Shown: positions 1-13,750, counted from the stretch's first letter. The stretch is 64,000 nucleotides of DNA from Nematostella vectensis (GCF_932526225.1 NC_064034.1:3768001-3832000), one strand, 5' to 3'. The notes: generated from the letters alone by a model not told the origin. A program made the numbers and translations.

Positions 1-2131
1 TTCTTTATAATTCAGCTTTTTAACGCAGTCCCTCAAAGTTCCGTGTCGTAATGGCTTTCTATCAGTTTCCGGCTTGTTATATTATTTTCATTGTAAGAAA
101 GAAGAGTTGTGTGTTCAACTAGAAATGTTCACACAATTTTAAGAGCTGCTTTATTCTTTAAAAAGAAGAAAGAGACACTAACTTTCGACAGCACATTTGA
201 CTTGGAAATATTAGGGCAAGTGCGACCAAAACAAATAGATAAGCCTAGTTTAAGGTTCTAGTGCCATCGGTTCATTTCATTGGCCAATATCACCGGCGTA
301 GACAGGATTTTTAACAGGAGGGGGCCCAAAAGGGCCTTTCGATGCAGTTTTTCCTGTATTTTACATAATGTCTCATACAATTACTGTATTTTTTGGCTTC
401 TAAAAAGGGGAGGGACTGGGCCAACCCCCCTAGCTACGCCTGAATATTGTTTTTTCTTCGATTTCTTTTCTTCGGTTTCTTATCACTGTCATGTGACTTC
501 GTGGAACTCAATAAGGAAATACTTGTCTAATCCACTCCTATGAAGTTTTCCTGCAAAGGGAAATCGAAAATTAGCCTGAAGTTTCTTAATCTGCCTGTGG
601 AGGGGGTAGGGGGGATATTATTATATTATTACTATTTATAATAGATATCATAAGGAAGAAGTCTAACATTTGGTGATCCTTTAATAACAAATGACCCTCT
701 TTTTTCTGTGGGAGGAGGGGTAGGGGGCTTGATGCTCCATATTCGCGCTTTTAAGTAGCGATCACAAGGGTGACCGATTTTGAGGAAAAGGATTAAAAAC
801 ACACACATCACAGATCGTGGCGCGCGAGGCCGTACTTGGGGGACCTGAAGGGCTACTTTCATGGACCATCTCATGGGTTTTGTGCATTTTAATACTGACG
901 ATATAAGGGGTCTGCTGGCCTGAACCTTTCTTCACTCATAAATACAATACAATAGAGGTAATTCACTTCTCAATGAATAAATGCACAGACCTTCATTTGA
1001 ACCCACACTCAGACATGCAAATTGTCTAGTGCTATTTATATCATTTGTCCAACACCACGTGTGAAATCTGCTTATAATTGAAAGGAAAGGATAAAAAACA
1101 TAAGATGGACTTCATTAGGGGCGATGCTGGGCGACTTTGGTTGCTACTTATTTAATATGGGGAGCACATTATAAGTTTTTAAAACTTATAAGTTTTATAG
1201 ACTGATTATGATTTATAGAAGTTAACTTAAAAGCCGCTGGCTTCCATACGAGGCTAGGTGGCACAGCTCGTATCATAAGTACTCCGTCTTGGTCCTTAAA
1301 AAGCTTCAAATGTCAAATTCAAATGTCGCCTTATTGTTATCTGGCTAATTATACCTTCCACGCGCTGGTAAACACACTTTGTCTGCTGTATTATCTTAAC
1401 AGAATTGTATAGGAGAAGGGTTCACGACTCACGCTATTTGCTAAAAATAGCATTAGCGCCACGTGCGCCTGGCGACATGTGACCCCTTTTGTCAAAACAA
1501 CGCTGCACCCTCCTTCGATTCGCTACGATAACGTACTTCAATGCTCTTTAGGCCCTTTGAAAGATAATAGTGAGGTAGCATCAATATAAGTCATGAGTGA
1601 TGCGTGGTTAGGTATTGTCAATCACAGCGAAGTCTTTGTACAACAAATTGATGAATCGGATAAGACTTTTCTAATACTTAGTTCTGCTTGTTGGATTCGT
1701 GCTGCGTTCATTTTGGTTTCTTCGTTTGGATCAGTCCAAGCAAAGTAAGTTTGATTTTTATTACAAATCCTACCATAAAAAAAATCTTTATCGTACTACC
1801 GTTTTTTAGTCGTGCTCAAGATTGTTCAAGTATGGTTCAGCTCAGCGTCTTTTATAGCTTTGCCTCTGAACGGAGCGATCAACGTCAATTTGAGCAGACG
1901 TGAATTCCTTTTTTAATATGTTTGGAGGGAATTGCAGTATAAGAAAATTCGAATGCAAATACTGTCAACGGCCGATAAGCATATCGTATATATATAGTAT
2001 TTTGTAGTTGCTCCAACGTTTTTTAATACTCTTTAAGTTGTATGTCGCGTCTTGTGGGATAGAAACAGATATAATAAGGCTACTGAAGTTTAAGGACATG
2101 GTTATATTTTTATTGAACTATCACTTTCTCT

Positions 2132-2207
2132 TTATAATCTCTCCGTAAAGATACTTGTGATAGGGGAATACACCTGCATCACAAGTATCTTTACGGAGAG
2201 ATTATAA
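2132..2207. repeat. perfect 29-bp inverted repeat (hairpin)
   Basis: Bases 2132-2160 and 2179-2207 are exact reverse complements, separated by an 18-base loop. The stem begins TTATAATCTC and ends ATACTTGTGA. No larger terminal repeat or target duplication is evident, so it could be a tiny fold-back element or a template for a small structured RNA. Confidence 0.9.
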
Positions 2208-5200
2208 CTCTTCCTACCAACCAGTGAAAGGCGTTTTGAAATTAAACACGTTAAACCTAAAATCTGCCAGTTGTGTATTGATATGTGAGTATTTGTACAG
2301 TCGCTAGTGGGTTGATCCGCGCCCGCCATAAGTGAGCTTCCCAGCCTTTTACATTTTCCGAGAATTGGACTCGTGCCGCTACTAAGGCACCACTTTCAGT
2401 TTTGGTGGATGATGAATACATATTTCTGATTTATTTGAATTTTAGCAAGTTTATAGTGTTTACCAAAATCCGTACTCTGCTTTAGGGTCCTGTAACACTA
2501 TTTTTTTAGAGTCAGAAAACAATTCCAATAGAAACTTCCACAAAAAAAATCGAGTATGGATTCCGTATTTACTCGAATCCCCCGAATAAGCGCCCCGTCT
2601 GACAGTCGAAAAATTTTATAAGCGCCGGAGCGCATTTTAAGACATTAAAAAAGAAAACAAAAATCAATAACAAGAAGGTTTGAAGTTAATTTTGTCGAAA
2701 TATTGAGTTGAGTGTTACACGGACCTTATCGCGTGCTAAATGAGAACACATCAATTGCAAGTTTACCGGAAACTTCTATTATGGTTTTCTAATTAAAAGC
2801 GTTTTCTGTCAATAAATTGGTAGTTTAATTTTCTTAATTTTGCAGAATCCTGTTGTAAAACTGTATCCTGTTTTTACTCTTGAATGACCAAAACATAACG
2901 TGTACGCGTGGGAATCCTATCAACTTTCTGTTAATAATGCTTTTTATTTGCAATATTGACTGAGCTCATAAATCATTTGCAATCCAGGCAAACATTTATT
3001 CTGGAAGAGAATCGGCATAGAGGAATAAGGCGGTGCTACGCCGTGATATGTAAGAGCTATCGCAAAATGCAATCTTTTCGTTGAAAGTCATTCCATTTCG
3101 AGTTACAAAATTGCATTTTGCGTTGAAACTCATTGCATTTTGCGGCGACAGGGCATAGATAAACGTGACAAACAATGAGTCTAAGAGAAAAAAACAAAAT
3201 TAAGAATTTGCTCCAAATGGGGGGAGGGGGGGGGAGAGAAAAGGCACTAGGCAATCTTATTAAAAGATCAAATCTGCTATCTAAAATCAAGATAAACGAT
3301 CAGCGCACAGGAAAATACCTTTTAAGCAAAATACCTTTTCTGTTTCCGTGCTGATGTCAGTTCTGAAAATCGAAAATATTTGTTTAGTCCTCTCATGAAC
3401 TCGATTATATTTCTACGATATCAAACAATGCTGGGTAAGTTATATTTTTCAAAATGATGGGAGTTCTAAACATTCAAAACAAAAACAAAACAACAGTGTC
3501 ACGCAAGTCGGATTCACGAACTTTAAGGTCGTTCTGTCAATTGACGCGATGTCTTCCAAAACATCCTACATGCTGCATTTTCCTGAGCGTTTCCAATCAA
3601 ACTCTGTGCGCCTTAATTTTTATTCGTCTGACACGTCTAGTCTGTAAAGAATTTCGTCATGAGGGGCCATATGCTATCCCATTCTAATAGTATCCGCCCC
3701 CTTTCAAACTCTGAAGAAACGAATGCCTCGGGCGCTTCCTCGAATCAGTCTTTTGCAATAACGTCCACGATAAACAAATTACAAAGCGGGGGACTCTATC
3801 CAGAAAACATGAGATTGATCCTGGCGAATTGATCGCTCGATAATGACGAACGGCGCATGCTCTCAAAATTACAAGCACCCAGTGTTCATAATTAGCTACG
3901 CACATCCGACGCGTTTAGTCTCACGCATTTATCAGGTGTTTCGGCTGTACTTGGTTTGAAGGAACAATGATTTAGCAGAGCAAGTTTTGATCACTAGGTA
4001 AGCTGCATTTTCTTTATTTGCAATCACCAGGCAATTTGTTATTTGTCACTATTTAAAATTAAACCCGCTTCTCATCAAAATCTTTTCTCCTTTCCTTCCT
4101 TACTAGAAGCCATTATTTATTAATTTATTTACCTATTTATTTATTCATTTAAATTTGCTAGCCATAGTCAAATTCATATAATCCTATCATTTAATCATAG
4201 ATGATGGAGAAAGGATGAATGAAAAAAAATGCAGCAAGTTGAGAGTGTTATTTAAAATAAAATAAAATATGATACTACCGTCAAATCCTTGATTAATGCT
4301 TTGCATTTATTAAACATCCTGTTGTTTTCGTCCTCATTTAGCCTATTCTAAACGAGATCGCAAAATTCATAAGCGGATGTTATTAAAAAACTTGAATTGA
4401 AATGATAAATTGACCCCTTCCCGACGCGCACGCTGCTGGCGATACTATAACCACTAACTGGCGTTTTTTGAGATTTAAAGTGTTTTTTTTTATCAATAAA
4501 TTTTCCGCTTCTATCCTACTTTCATTTCCAACATCATCTTACAACATTAAATTTTCAAGTCCTCGTAAAACTAGCATTTGCTTGCGCTTTTTTCTCAAAT
4601 TGCGTTTAGTAGTTAGGTTAAGTTCTCATTTTTATTGCCTATCAAACGCTAAACCCCTAATCGACCAACATATAATAGCGAGTATTTTAAGCCCTAATAA
4701 TTTCGTATAGCAGCTTGACAACTGAAAAGCATGCCCGTAGGATTTAGCCTCGACTATTTTTATGATTCAAAAAGAAAATTAGCGAAACCCAAATGATGTT
4801 GATAGTTATTTCGTTCTGCTGTTCCGTGGTTTGCTATTGATTGATTGTGGCAGCTGTTGAAGGTCGAATGGAAAAGACTGTTGATCGCGGATAGTTAATA
4901 GTAAAGTTCACACTTCGCAATGGCCTCTTCGTTTCATCAACGGATGAACCCCTTCTTGGACGTTTCCAGGAGCTTAGAGCAATGATACACGATTAACGCC
5001 CATATGGCGGTGGGGGGCTCGTTCGAAGCTCGTTTCGACTCTCTACCCACAATCGTAATTAACATCCATATCCGAACAACATACAGTTAACGCTTGAATT
5101 CACACAATATAATATGACTTAATCAACTGTGTTCAAAAAGTTGGAATCTTATATTCAAATGACAAGGCAAGCAAATCCCCTTGCTTGTATCTGCTAAAAG

Positions 5201-5639
5201 CAGCTAGATACACTATTTCAAAATCGCTCGGTATTATATCCAGCATAAAAAATTGGAGAATTCATTCTTACAGTAAGTGGTGGACGCGTGAACATTTATA
5301 AAATATTTTCTCTTGTCATAATGTTATGTACTATGTTATAATGTTATATACTTTTCTGTCGTCATGTTTATTCATTCAAGCCCCCGAGTTTTAATGTTCA
5401 GTGTGACCAACCCATCCCAATATTTGGCTGGATTGTGTGGATAACACCATCCCTTTACTTTTTAAGTAAAAAGTAAAATGTCATGTCTCTTTGCTTTGCA
5501 CAAATAACAAATAAACTATCAAAATCATGTCCGGACCCCAAATCCAGCCCTTTTTTTTTGAAATTTTGGACATAAATATCCAGATATCTTAAACAAAAAA
5601 AAACTAAATTATCTAACTTGCTCAATTAAATCGCCTATG

Positions 5640-5960
5640 GTAGCCACACGTAATGTTTCATAGGCTCTTTTTTTATTTTATTTTTTTCTATAAATAACGT
5701 CCAGCCTGAGATTTCACCAAATTTTAAGAACATACCGAGGCTCAAATATAAAAACATATTGGTTTATTAGTCCTGATGCGTTCTAAATGCAAAATCAATG
5801 TGTTTTCTAAAAACAACTTTGAATATTTGTTCATTATTCTTTTTCTCGTGCATTTTTTTCTGATACCACGACAAAAATAATTTAAATATTTATTTGTTGA
5901 GATTCTTTTTAAAACAAGGTAAGAACGTTTAAAAGTTATTTCCTTTACCAAAAGGGAAGC
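5640..5960. repeat. dispersed repeat, copy 1 (related to 32.2 kb)
   Basis: The segment around the words CCAGCCTGAGATTTCACC and AAATTTTAAGAACAT recurs, diverged, at about 32213-32330, including a shared TTTATTAGTC and a shared GTTCTAAA stretch. The 32-kb copy has weak inverted ends containing TATAAGAAC. This suggests a short non-autonomous DNA transposon, but the boundaries of this copy are uncertain. Confidence 0.45.
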
Positions 5961-8731
5961 CTCTTAAATATACTTCCCCTCCATGCTAAGCCTTAGAAAG
6001 ATGCAAGACATCTGTTTAAGTTTTTCCCAGGTACTTCATTGCAATGGTGGGTCGCTTAAGAGAAACTCGTGACTGAGGTCTAGAAAATACTAGATTCATT
6101 TCTTGGTATCATTTTTATTCAGCCAGAAGCTACCCAAACCTAGCTATTTCGACTATAAAAACTTGAGTTGTTGACAATTGAATGTATTTGTTACTCAACT
6201 ATTCTAAATCCGAACGAAAAAGTCTAACATACTGGATGTACCAGCAACTTTGAGCTTTAATAACTTTTGAACTAGTAGAGCATTGAAGTTTGACGACTTT
6301 TCCTAAAATTTATCCGGGATCACTTCTGTGTTAACAAAATTTTAATATTGTACCCTGATAACTATAGCAACCAAGTTTTGAGACAAAGGTTTAATGAAAA
6401 TTAGGCAAAACGTTAAGATCAACTATTAATAAGATGTGCTCAACGTAAATCCATGTCATATAAACGTTTTATACCAAGTTTTGAAAAAAAAAAAACATTT
6501 TTGTCAATTCTTGACCTTCTCGCAATAGTACTTGTAAAAATAGCAAAAAAACATTCATATCCACCTGAAATTGTTAATAAAACTTGACACGAAGACTAAA
6601 TATTGTCAAAAAGCTTTAGATTTTGCTACCCAGTTCTTATTAATTAAAATAAGTAACTTTTATTAAATCCAAGATGGCGGATCCAACTTATTTGGATTTC
6701 AAAAGATTTCCCTGCTAGCAGGGAGTCAAAAGATAGGTTATTTTTAACCAAATGGCCTTAAATGACGTCATAATAACGAACCAATGGTTCAAAAGTTACG
6801 GATGGGGGTCCGAAAGCCCCCCCTGTCAAAAGAAGCCCCCAAAAACCCGGTCTGAATAGGGTTAACTCTCTTTACCTCAAGCTATTCGAATGTGAAACAT
6901 GATGTTTTTCAATTTATGCTATATCAAATGTTTGGTGTATATTGAGCGCTACCGAAAGATTGTGTCCTTCCGTATTTTAATGGGGGGCGGCGTTGAAAAG
7001 GAAAACTAATGCACTCTTCGCCTTAAAGCAACTGAACAGCTGTGAAAAGATGCAGCATTTGCGCAACAAACTCAAGGAGAACACAAGTTTTTGAGTGGCG
7101 TAATTTCCTTATGGTAAGAAAGGCACTATCAGAACTTTTGGTCAAAAACTATAGAAAGTGTTCATATGAGAAATTGACTTAAATTGATGGCTACTTTTTA
7201 TTTAATATATGTTATCCGTTGCTTCGTGCTTTTTTTGTTCTTTGATTTCCATCTTTTTAACTTTTCCCCGATTTTCATCAGGCATTTTGATTTCATTTCC
7301 TCAAGGGCACTCACAATTCCACACTTTTAAGATAAAAACTTTTTTTCGACGTCTTTCATATTTAAATGGGATCTAAATGAGTCGATTAAAATCTTTTCGT
7401 GTATTTATTTAAGCTACGAGAATACGAGAAATAATTATTTGACAAGTCAACTACCACTTAAAGATGCAAGGCTTATTGATTGCACGAAATCTTTAATACC
7501 ACAACATTTCTATCAGTAAGTTTAAAGCCTGCAAAGCAAATGACATCACTTGTTCTTGTTTGTTTCCTCAATCAAATTTTATTTTATGTTTGGGCGGTCA
7601 CGAATTAATATTTTTATGTTCAATTTATTGTTGTTGTGTTTTGCTGAATATGGTTGTGCTTTTCAGTAGATACTTTTTTATCTAGAGTGGCAAGCCAAAT
7701 TTATAACAACGAAGAACGTTGAAAATTTTGCATGAAAAAGTTACTTTAAGCTTGATAAGTTGAATTTTAATTTTTAGGTTACCAATCCATTTGACACTGC
7801 ACTTTGTTTAATAATCTTCTTCTAGTTGCACGTACCGTACATGGTTTTTTAATGTAAGCCTAAAGTTAATGAATGCATTTTTTATTGTGAGCATATAAGT
7901 TTATGGGGCTTTCTCATTAATTAAAATATAAGTAATTCATCGTACGGAGTAGCAGGTTTCAAAATACCAGTTTGTGACGATAATCAAACCTCGATAAGCG
8001 TAAGATCAGCAAACACCCAATCGGGCATTCATATCAAGCAATTGCAGGATGCATTATTTAAAGACATATTTGGTAGAAAACAGTCTCCTGCTGTAGTAAA
8101 CCTGAAGCTCTCGAAACGGAGTAACGTTAGCCTAGAATAAGCTTCTCTTAGCTAATTGGGGCTTAACTTGCTAATGTCAGCATATATATATATTTTTTTC
8201 TCTAGAGATAATCAAATTTAGTTCCAAAAATAAAAAAACCAAGGCATTTGTTTTACGTCAGAGAAAGATAATTTTGCTTGATCACGTGATAATAAACGCG
8301 TTTCCGAGGGTTTTACCTAACGAGCTAACGTCATTATGACATATAAACCTCAGAAATTAATTAGTCATCTTTATTATTTTTTCAGCTTCTTGTTGCGGGA
8401 TCAAGTCATAAGCTCAAGAGTCTACGAGAGTTTTTACAGAGTAACGTCTTGTGTAGTCGCCGGAAGGTCTCCTGAAAAGATCTTCCCTCACAGATTGTTG
8501 TCAATCAGACAAACAGCTCAAGGAAAAAACACCCAATATCCAAGAAAAGGTGATTTATAAGTGCTGTCACCGTTAGAACCTTATTAACTACTATATTTAC
8601 TTCGAAGAGACGCAAGGTAAAAGAGAAGTCTCCATAAAGAGTCAATTCGAGGAGCTCGTTATCAGGCTGGACTAGAGGTAAACCAGCCACTCTTATTTTC
8701 TCCGCGCATACAAGTCAGCATAGTCTTCACC

Positions 8732-9793
8732 ATGAGCCGAAACCAGAGACGACTCAACTTTACTGTGTCAAGCAGATTGTCTTCACCGCCAGGCAACATG
8801 ACGTTTCAAAATAGCACGAAGAACACAGAGACAACCGATAGGCCGAACTACGACTATCTGGCGTACTTCAGTCCGGAAGCCGACATCTTCCCGTTAGTCC
8901 TTGCCGTTTTTATCATTATTGTGAACACATGGGTGTTAGTACTATTTTCGAAGAAATTGTCTCTAAGAAATATCACCAACACTGTATTGTGTAGCTTAGC
9001 CGTCAGTGATATGCTAACAGGCTATCTTAGCATCCCGATGTTTGTCGTTTGTAACGTTATACGGAACACTCCAACGTGCATCATGTCAGATGTCTTTTTG
9101 AGATTCACTTCCATCTCCACCGTAGCTCACTTGCTCGCAGTCACAGTCGACAGATACCTTGCCATTATGCACGCGCTGCGCTACCACATGATCGTGACAC
9201 GGCGCCGGGCATACATCGTGCTCTTCCTCATCTGGGTGACCTCCGTGTTCATGTCACTGGTCCATCTTTCATGGACGAATCCAAGCACCCACGATGTGTA
9301 CTCCACTCCTACACCCGAACAGAAGATGCACGAAGTACGCTACGATGTCTTCTGTCTCATCAACTACTTCATTTTTCCTTTTTTCTTCACCATTTTCGCG
9401 TATGGCAGCATCTTCTACCAGGTAATACGGCAGCGCAAGATCATTGCTAGGAACAGCACGCCAAGTTTTTGGCAAGATCCGGGTGTGATCATTGACAAGC
9501 ACAAGTGGAAGGCAGCTATGGTCTTCGTGGTCATGCTCCTTGTCTACATCTGCTGCTGGATGCCATACTTCATGTACAGGATCCAGTTCAACTTTCGGAA
9601 AGATTTTATCAAGATCCCTTACGCTTTCCAGTACCTGATAGTCTACTTGCGGTTCTGCACTTCCCTCTTCAATCCCGTGCTGTACATCCTAGGCAAACAG
9701 GATTTCCGAAAAGTTATCCTGGTGAGATTTGAGCGAAGACCTAGCAGGCTCCTCGGCGTCTCTACCTCAGTCGCAAAAACGACCTGTGTCTAA
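8732..9793 (+). CDS. class A (rhodopsin-like) G protein-coupled receptor, intronless
   Basis: This single exon encodes 353 residues with seven hydrophobic segments at roughly 51-73, 83-109, 119-145, 161-180, 205-232, 259-283 and 298-321. Class A hallmarks are present: LAVSD in TM2, DRY at 140-142 ending TM3, CWMPY in TM6, NPVLY at 314-318 in TM7, and Cys116/Cys208 placed for the usual extracellular disulfide. The N-terminus carries N-glycosylation sequons at Asn22 and Asn27. The receptor should act in the plasma membrane and signal through G proteins. The ATG at 8732 lies in a good context (CACCATG); an in-frame ATG at 8798 would still keep both the second sequon and TM1. The short C-tail and lack of introns resemble the large cnidarian sets of amine/adenosine-like orphan receptors. 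The ligand cannot be assigned from sequence. Confidence 0.93.
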   Translation: MSRNQRRLNFTVSSRLSSPPGNMTFQNSTKNTETTDRPNYDYLAYFSPEADIFPLVLAVFIIIVNTWVLVLFSKKLSLRNITNTVLCSLAVSDMLTGYLSIPMFVVCNVIRNTPTCIMSDVFLRFTSISTVAHLLAVTVDRYLAIMHALRYHMIVTRRRAYIVLFLIWVTSVFMSLVHLSWTNPSTHDVYSTPTPEQKMHEVRYDVFCLINYFIFPFFFTIFAYGSIFYQVIRQRKIIARNSTPSFWQDPGVIIDKHKWKAAMVFVVMLLVYICCWMPYFMYRIQFNFRKDFIKIPYAFQYLIVYLRFCTSLFNPVLYILGKQDFRKVILVRFERRPSRLLGVSTSVAKTTCV

Positions 9794-12000
9794 AGCAACA
9801 TGCTGTGGTTACCCACTTTTGATCAAACAAATGAACAGAAGGAACTCCCTCGCGAAGTATCATCCCACACAAAACACCTTCCCTTTACGGAAAAGACACT
9901 GGTAAGAGTTGTTATGTTTACCGGCATTTTCGCAGCATGGGAAAATCGCCACGTAAAATGACAAAACCCTCGAATACTTTACTCATATAAGAAAACAGCG
10001 AGTCCGAGCAAGGAACTTTGCGCGAAGTACGTTTGACTGCCATTGTCGTTAACCTAGAGCGTCAGCTCGAACTAGTTGACTTAAAGCAATAAGAGAAGGG
10101 CAACATCTGTCGCTTGGACTCTACTAATACAGGAAAGCAGACATTAGTAGTTTAGCTTTGCCTTAGCTTGATAGAAGCTTTGGATATATTTGCGTCTAAG
10201 GTTTTATCCGGTTATCGGAATTATCTACGCCGGTTTTTATGGATCTTTGGATTTCATGAGACTCATTAAAAGACTTCAAAACTGACATGTAGGTAGAAGG
10301 TGCATCATATCCAGGCAAGAAACTCGCTGCAAATAGTTCATATCAAAAAACAACAAAGAGTAAGAGGAAGAAGGGTGGCTAAGGGTTTCTGGCATTGACA
10401 AAAGCTGTCAAGAGTATATCTCGGATTTTTTTATTTGTTTGTAGACTGTCTGCTTATGTTTGTCTATACGATGTCTCGGAGCTTCCCGGCGTAATTCAGT
10501 ACCTCAAACGCTCAACTAGTATTTTGTTCCCTGGAGCCTATACATTTTATCAATGTCCTAACCCGTTTCGATTTCGAAAATGGGAAACCTCGATGTCGGA
10601 TTTCAAAACTCTCGCCACTCTATTATTACACAAGCTTTGGGATATTTTTAGCTGATTTACCCCTGAGCATAGAATTGCCCTTAGGTCGTCTACTAAACTA
10701 AAAAAGGCAAAAATGAACACGACATCGTGTATATGGAAGGCAACTCAGCGCTGTGCTACTTTGTCCGCAGTTGTCTCATTGAACCGTTTGAAACGCAGTC
10801 CGTCGCATAGCAGGATGGAAGTCGTCTAGTGATTTTCTTTTTATGTCTTGATTAGAATAACGTCTGAAGATATGTAAAATACACAGTTTTTTTAAACTAG
10901 CTTTATGCTCTTTCTATAGCGTTGAAGTGCTAATTAAAAAAAATATATTATATTGTAGTTAAAAGAAGAAATGTAGAAGGGGGTAGGCGAGACTCCAAAA
11001 GTCCCCGCTGCATTTTAGCGGATTGGAATATTTTTAAGAGATATCTGATGGATATGGAAATAGTCGCTGTAGATAGGCGTATAACTTTAGACAGAAAGAA
11101 GAAGATATGTATCAGTTATGTAAACATCTCTGTATTTCCAGAGAAATTTCTGTTTATAGTAGCCGCATCGTTTCATGTGAAGCGAGCCATTCTACCCATT
11201 GATAACGAAAGGCGCACTTTATGAGAAACGTTTATCGATGCACAGAGCGGACTGCGAGATAAGTTATCACGCGGTGCACATTTTAGTGAGATAAGTTAAC
11301 ACGCGGGGCACAAACAGTGAATTCCATTAGTTTTTAGACCCCCTTCATAGCACTTTCTATACGTGCAAATCAAAACTGCTTGATCCCATTGAAGTTAGTT
11401 TTTTTTATGCATCAAGGAAAGCTTTTAAGACTATTGTCATATGTATATATAGATTTACTTGTGTAGTGTGAAACATTCTTTTAAGAGCTTTTAAAAATAG
11501 TTTTTTTAAATTGATGGGGTGCCTGGTTCTTTGTGTAAACCATTAGTTATGACGTTAAAGATCGCTCAACCTGCTTCAAAGAAGCGTTCCAACTCCAACC
11601 GCAATGCTAAAACACCTTTTGCTGTTCAATTACGGGAAATAAGGAACATTCATTTGTGCCAAACGTTGTATCGTTAACGTGTATTGTACGTTCATCAACA
11701 TCGCACGAAACATCCTTAGCGTGACTTTCAATATAACAATGCGCGAACACCATTGGCATTAACGGACAATCAATAACGCAATTGGGCATTCATTTGAATA
11801 GAATGAAAATTCTTTTGCATGCAATCGAAAATTCAATTACACGTTTGGACAATCAATAGCGTTTATTGACAATCAGTTATAAAAAAAATAAAATAAAATC
11901 ATTTGTTCTGTTACACGGAACATAAACAAAGACAATCAACAAGCCTTTTCATGCAATCATGTTCACCAATGTGACATTCTCATCAATGTGGTTTGGTGTA
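9794..12000. other. intergenic region downstream of the GPCR
   Basis: No gene is supported. The first few hundred bases are presumably the receptor 3' UTR. Around 11230-11320 a short phrase built on GAGATAAGTTA and CACGCGG is directly repeated. The open frames are short and featureless. Confidence 0.5.
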
Positions 12001-12009
12001 CATCAGGTG

Positions 12010-12390
12010 TACATTATCCCAAAGTTGATATTTGCCTGTAGCCCAGAAAAAATCATTTTTCACAAATATCACAGGCTGATATCACAACCAGTGGTTGTGA
12101 TATCAGCCTGTGATATTTCTCTGTACTCCAGAAAAACACTCTAAATTGGAATGGTTATTATATTTGCTTGTAATACATATTTGCCTGTACCCCAGAAATA
12201 CATGTCTGTAATATTTGTCTGTACCCCAGAAAAACACTCTAGAAATTGTAATGATATTCTCCTGTGATACTTGTCTACCCCAAAAGAAACACTCTAGAAA
12301 TAGTTAAGGTATTTTTCTGTAATATTTGTCTGTAGTGTACACCAGAAAAACACTCTAGCAATTTTTAAGATATTTGCCTGTGACATTTGC
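12010..12390. repeat. degenerate tandem repeat with an embedded palindrome
   Basis: Several imperfect units of roughly 60 bases share the phrases ATTTGCCTGT, ACCCCAGAAA and ACACTCTAG. Inside, 12064-12090 and 12092-12118 are exact 27-base reverse complements around a single G, making a near-perfect 55-base palindrome that could extrude as a cruciform. Confidence 0.8.
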
Positions 12391-12844
12391 CTGTTCTCGA
12401 GGCGCTCACAATTGAAAATAAAAAAAGATGACAGTTGAAAAGGTGTCAAGTGAAACAAAACTCTGACAAAAAAAAATAATAAAAAACCACCATGATACTT
12501 TTACCATTTACAGTCAGACGATTACTGTTTTTCTATAAATTTTTGTTTAAAATAATCAAAGAAAAATTTATTGTGCTATTAATGATGGTCGTTCTAATCC
12601 CGCCTAAATGGATAAGGTAATTAAAGAAAAGGCTTGGCCGATGTTATACACAAAGAAACCGTCCATAAAACATTTTATAACATACCCGACGGAACATGTC
12701 ATGGTTAATCGGCACCTGCCTTCGGTTGTTTTTTTATTATCCGTGGTATAACAGAAACGTCTCCTTTGATTGGGTTAGCAAAAAAAGCAATAGCAGCTTT
12801 TTTAATAGTCCACAAGCATGAGAAAATAAAAAAATTGTCTTTTC

Positions 12845-13100
12845 CCCCCGTCTGCACGAGCAACTTTTTCTCGTCAAGTAAAAATTGCCCGTGGAGGCCT
12901 ACGAACTACTTTCATCGGAAAAAGTGAAACTTGTTGAGCGTCTACACGATCAACTTTGTGCACTTGGCAAGTAAAACCTGTCAAGTAAAAAGCAAACACG
13001 CCAGCTTTTGAAAAAGTGAACTTGTCAAGAAAAAGCTTGTCATTTTCCCCCGTCTGCACGAGCAACTTTTTCTCGTCAAGTATAAATTGCCCGTGGAGAC
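12845..13100. repeat. direct repeat pair about 200 bp apart
   Basis: A block of nearly 50 bases beginning GTCTGCACGAGCAAC occurs at about 12849-12896 and again at about 13050-13097, with a weaker partial copy between them near 12940. The second copy abuts the MITE that starts at 13109. It may be the remnant of a small transposon or a short satellite. Confidence 0.6.
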
Positions 13101-13108
13101 ATGCCCTT

Positions 13109-13750
13109 GGTAATTCCCTTGAATTGCACTGCGCACCCCTTCTGCGCATAGTGGCGCTCGCTGTTCGAATGTTCCGGTATTAAGTGCGCGCGCGCGTCAC
13201 AGTTGTACAAGAAAACACAGCAAAAGGCGCGCTTTTTTTACTTAAAATCGCTTTGACAGAAAAACGAAGTCGGTTACCCCCATTTTTATTTGCTGAAATA
13301 GTTAAATATATACGGAAAAATGATATACTGAAAGAAGAAAAAAAGTTGGGTTGTAGAAGTTTTGTTATTTCTCTTAAAAGCCGTAAAAATACTTCAAAAT
13401 GGCGCTTTTTACCGTATGAATAGTGGCGTCTTTTAGTGCGATCTCTTAAAATGTGATTTGTTTTGAACATTAGCTACTACGGGTTATTGTTTAGGGGATC
13501 GGATTTTGGCAGCTCGACAAACAGAACTTAATTTTCTAAAGACTATAGGCACTCTTTTTGAAATCTAAGAGTTGGGATTTTTCCTTGCGCGATCAGTAAA
13601 AACGCGTCAACTCTACGCCCCTCTGTTATGAAAACGAGGTCGGTACCCCCATTTTTTTATTACATTTTTTTGAAAGCCCTTAACTTCAATATTGTTTATG
13701 CCAAGTTTAAAAAAAATTCTGGGTTGTAAAACTATTTCAAGGGAATTACC
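13109..13750. mobile_element. MITE-like element, copy A (TTAA-type ends)
   Basis: This roughly 640-bp sequence has inverted ends (GGTAATTCCCTTGAA at the left, its complement at the right) and is followed by TTAA. A second copy in the same orientation lies at 42808-43457. Their shared interior includes the phrases GCACTGCGCACCCC, GGTATTAAGTGCGCG and GATCGGATTTTGGCAG. It has no coding capacity. The ends and the TTAA flank suit a non-autonomous Kolobok- or piggyBac-type element; this class assignment is an inference. Confidence 0.75.

Larger units (their letters stand above)
1..8700. other. gene-poor intergenic region
   Basis: I see no coding region that I can support here. All open frames are short (under about 90 codons), lack recognisable motifs and are not joined by convincing splice sites. 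The stretch is AT-rich and holds a perfect 29-bp hairpin at 2132-2207, a small palindrome near 1169-1192, and at about 5640-5960 a sequence that recurs near 32.2 kb. The final 350 bases may include the 5' leader of the receptor gene that starts at 8732. Confidence 0.6.

Noticed and set aside
9076-9732. Open frames inside the GPCR in other frames and on the opposite strand
   Set aside because: They are shadows of the receptor coding sequence with no domain.
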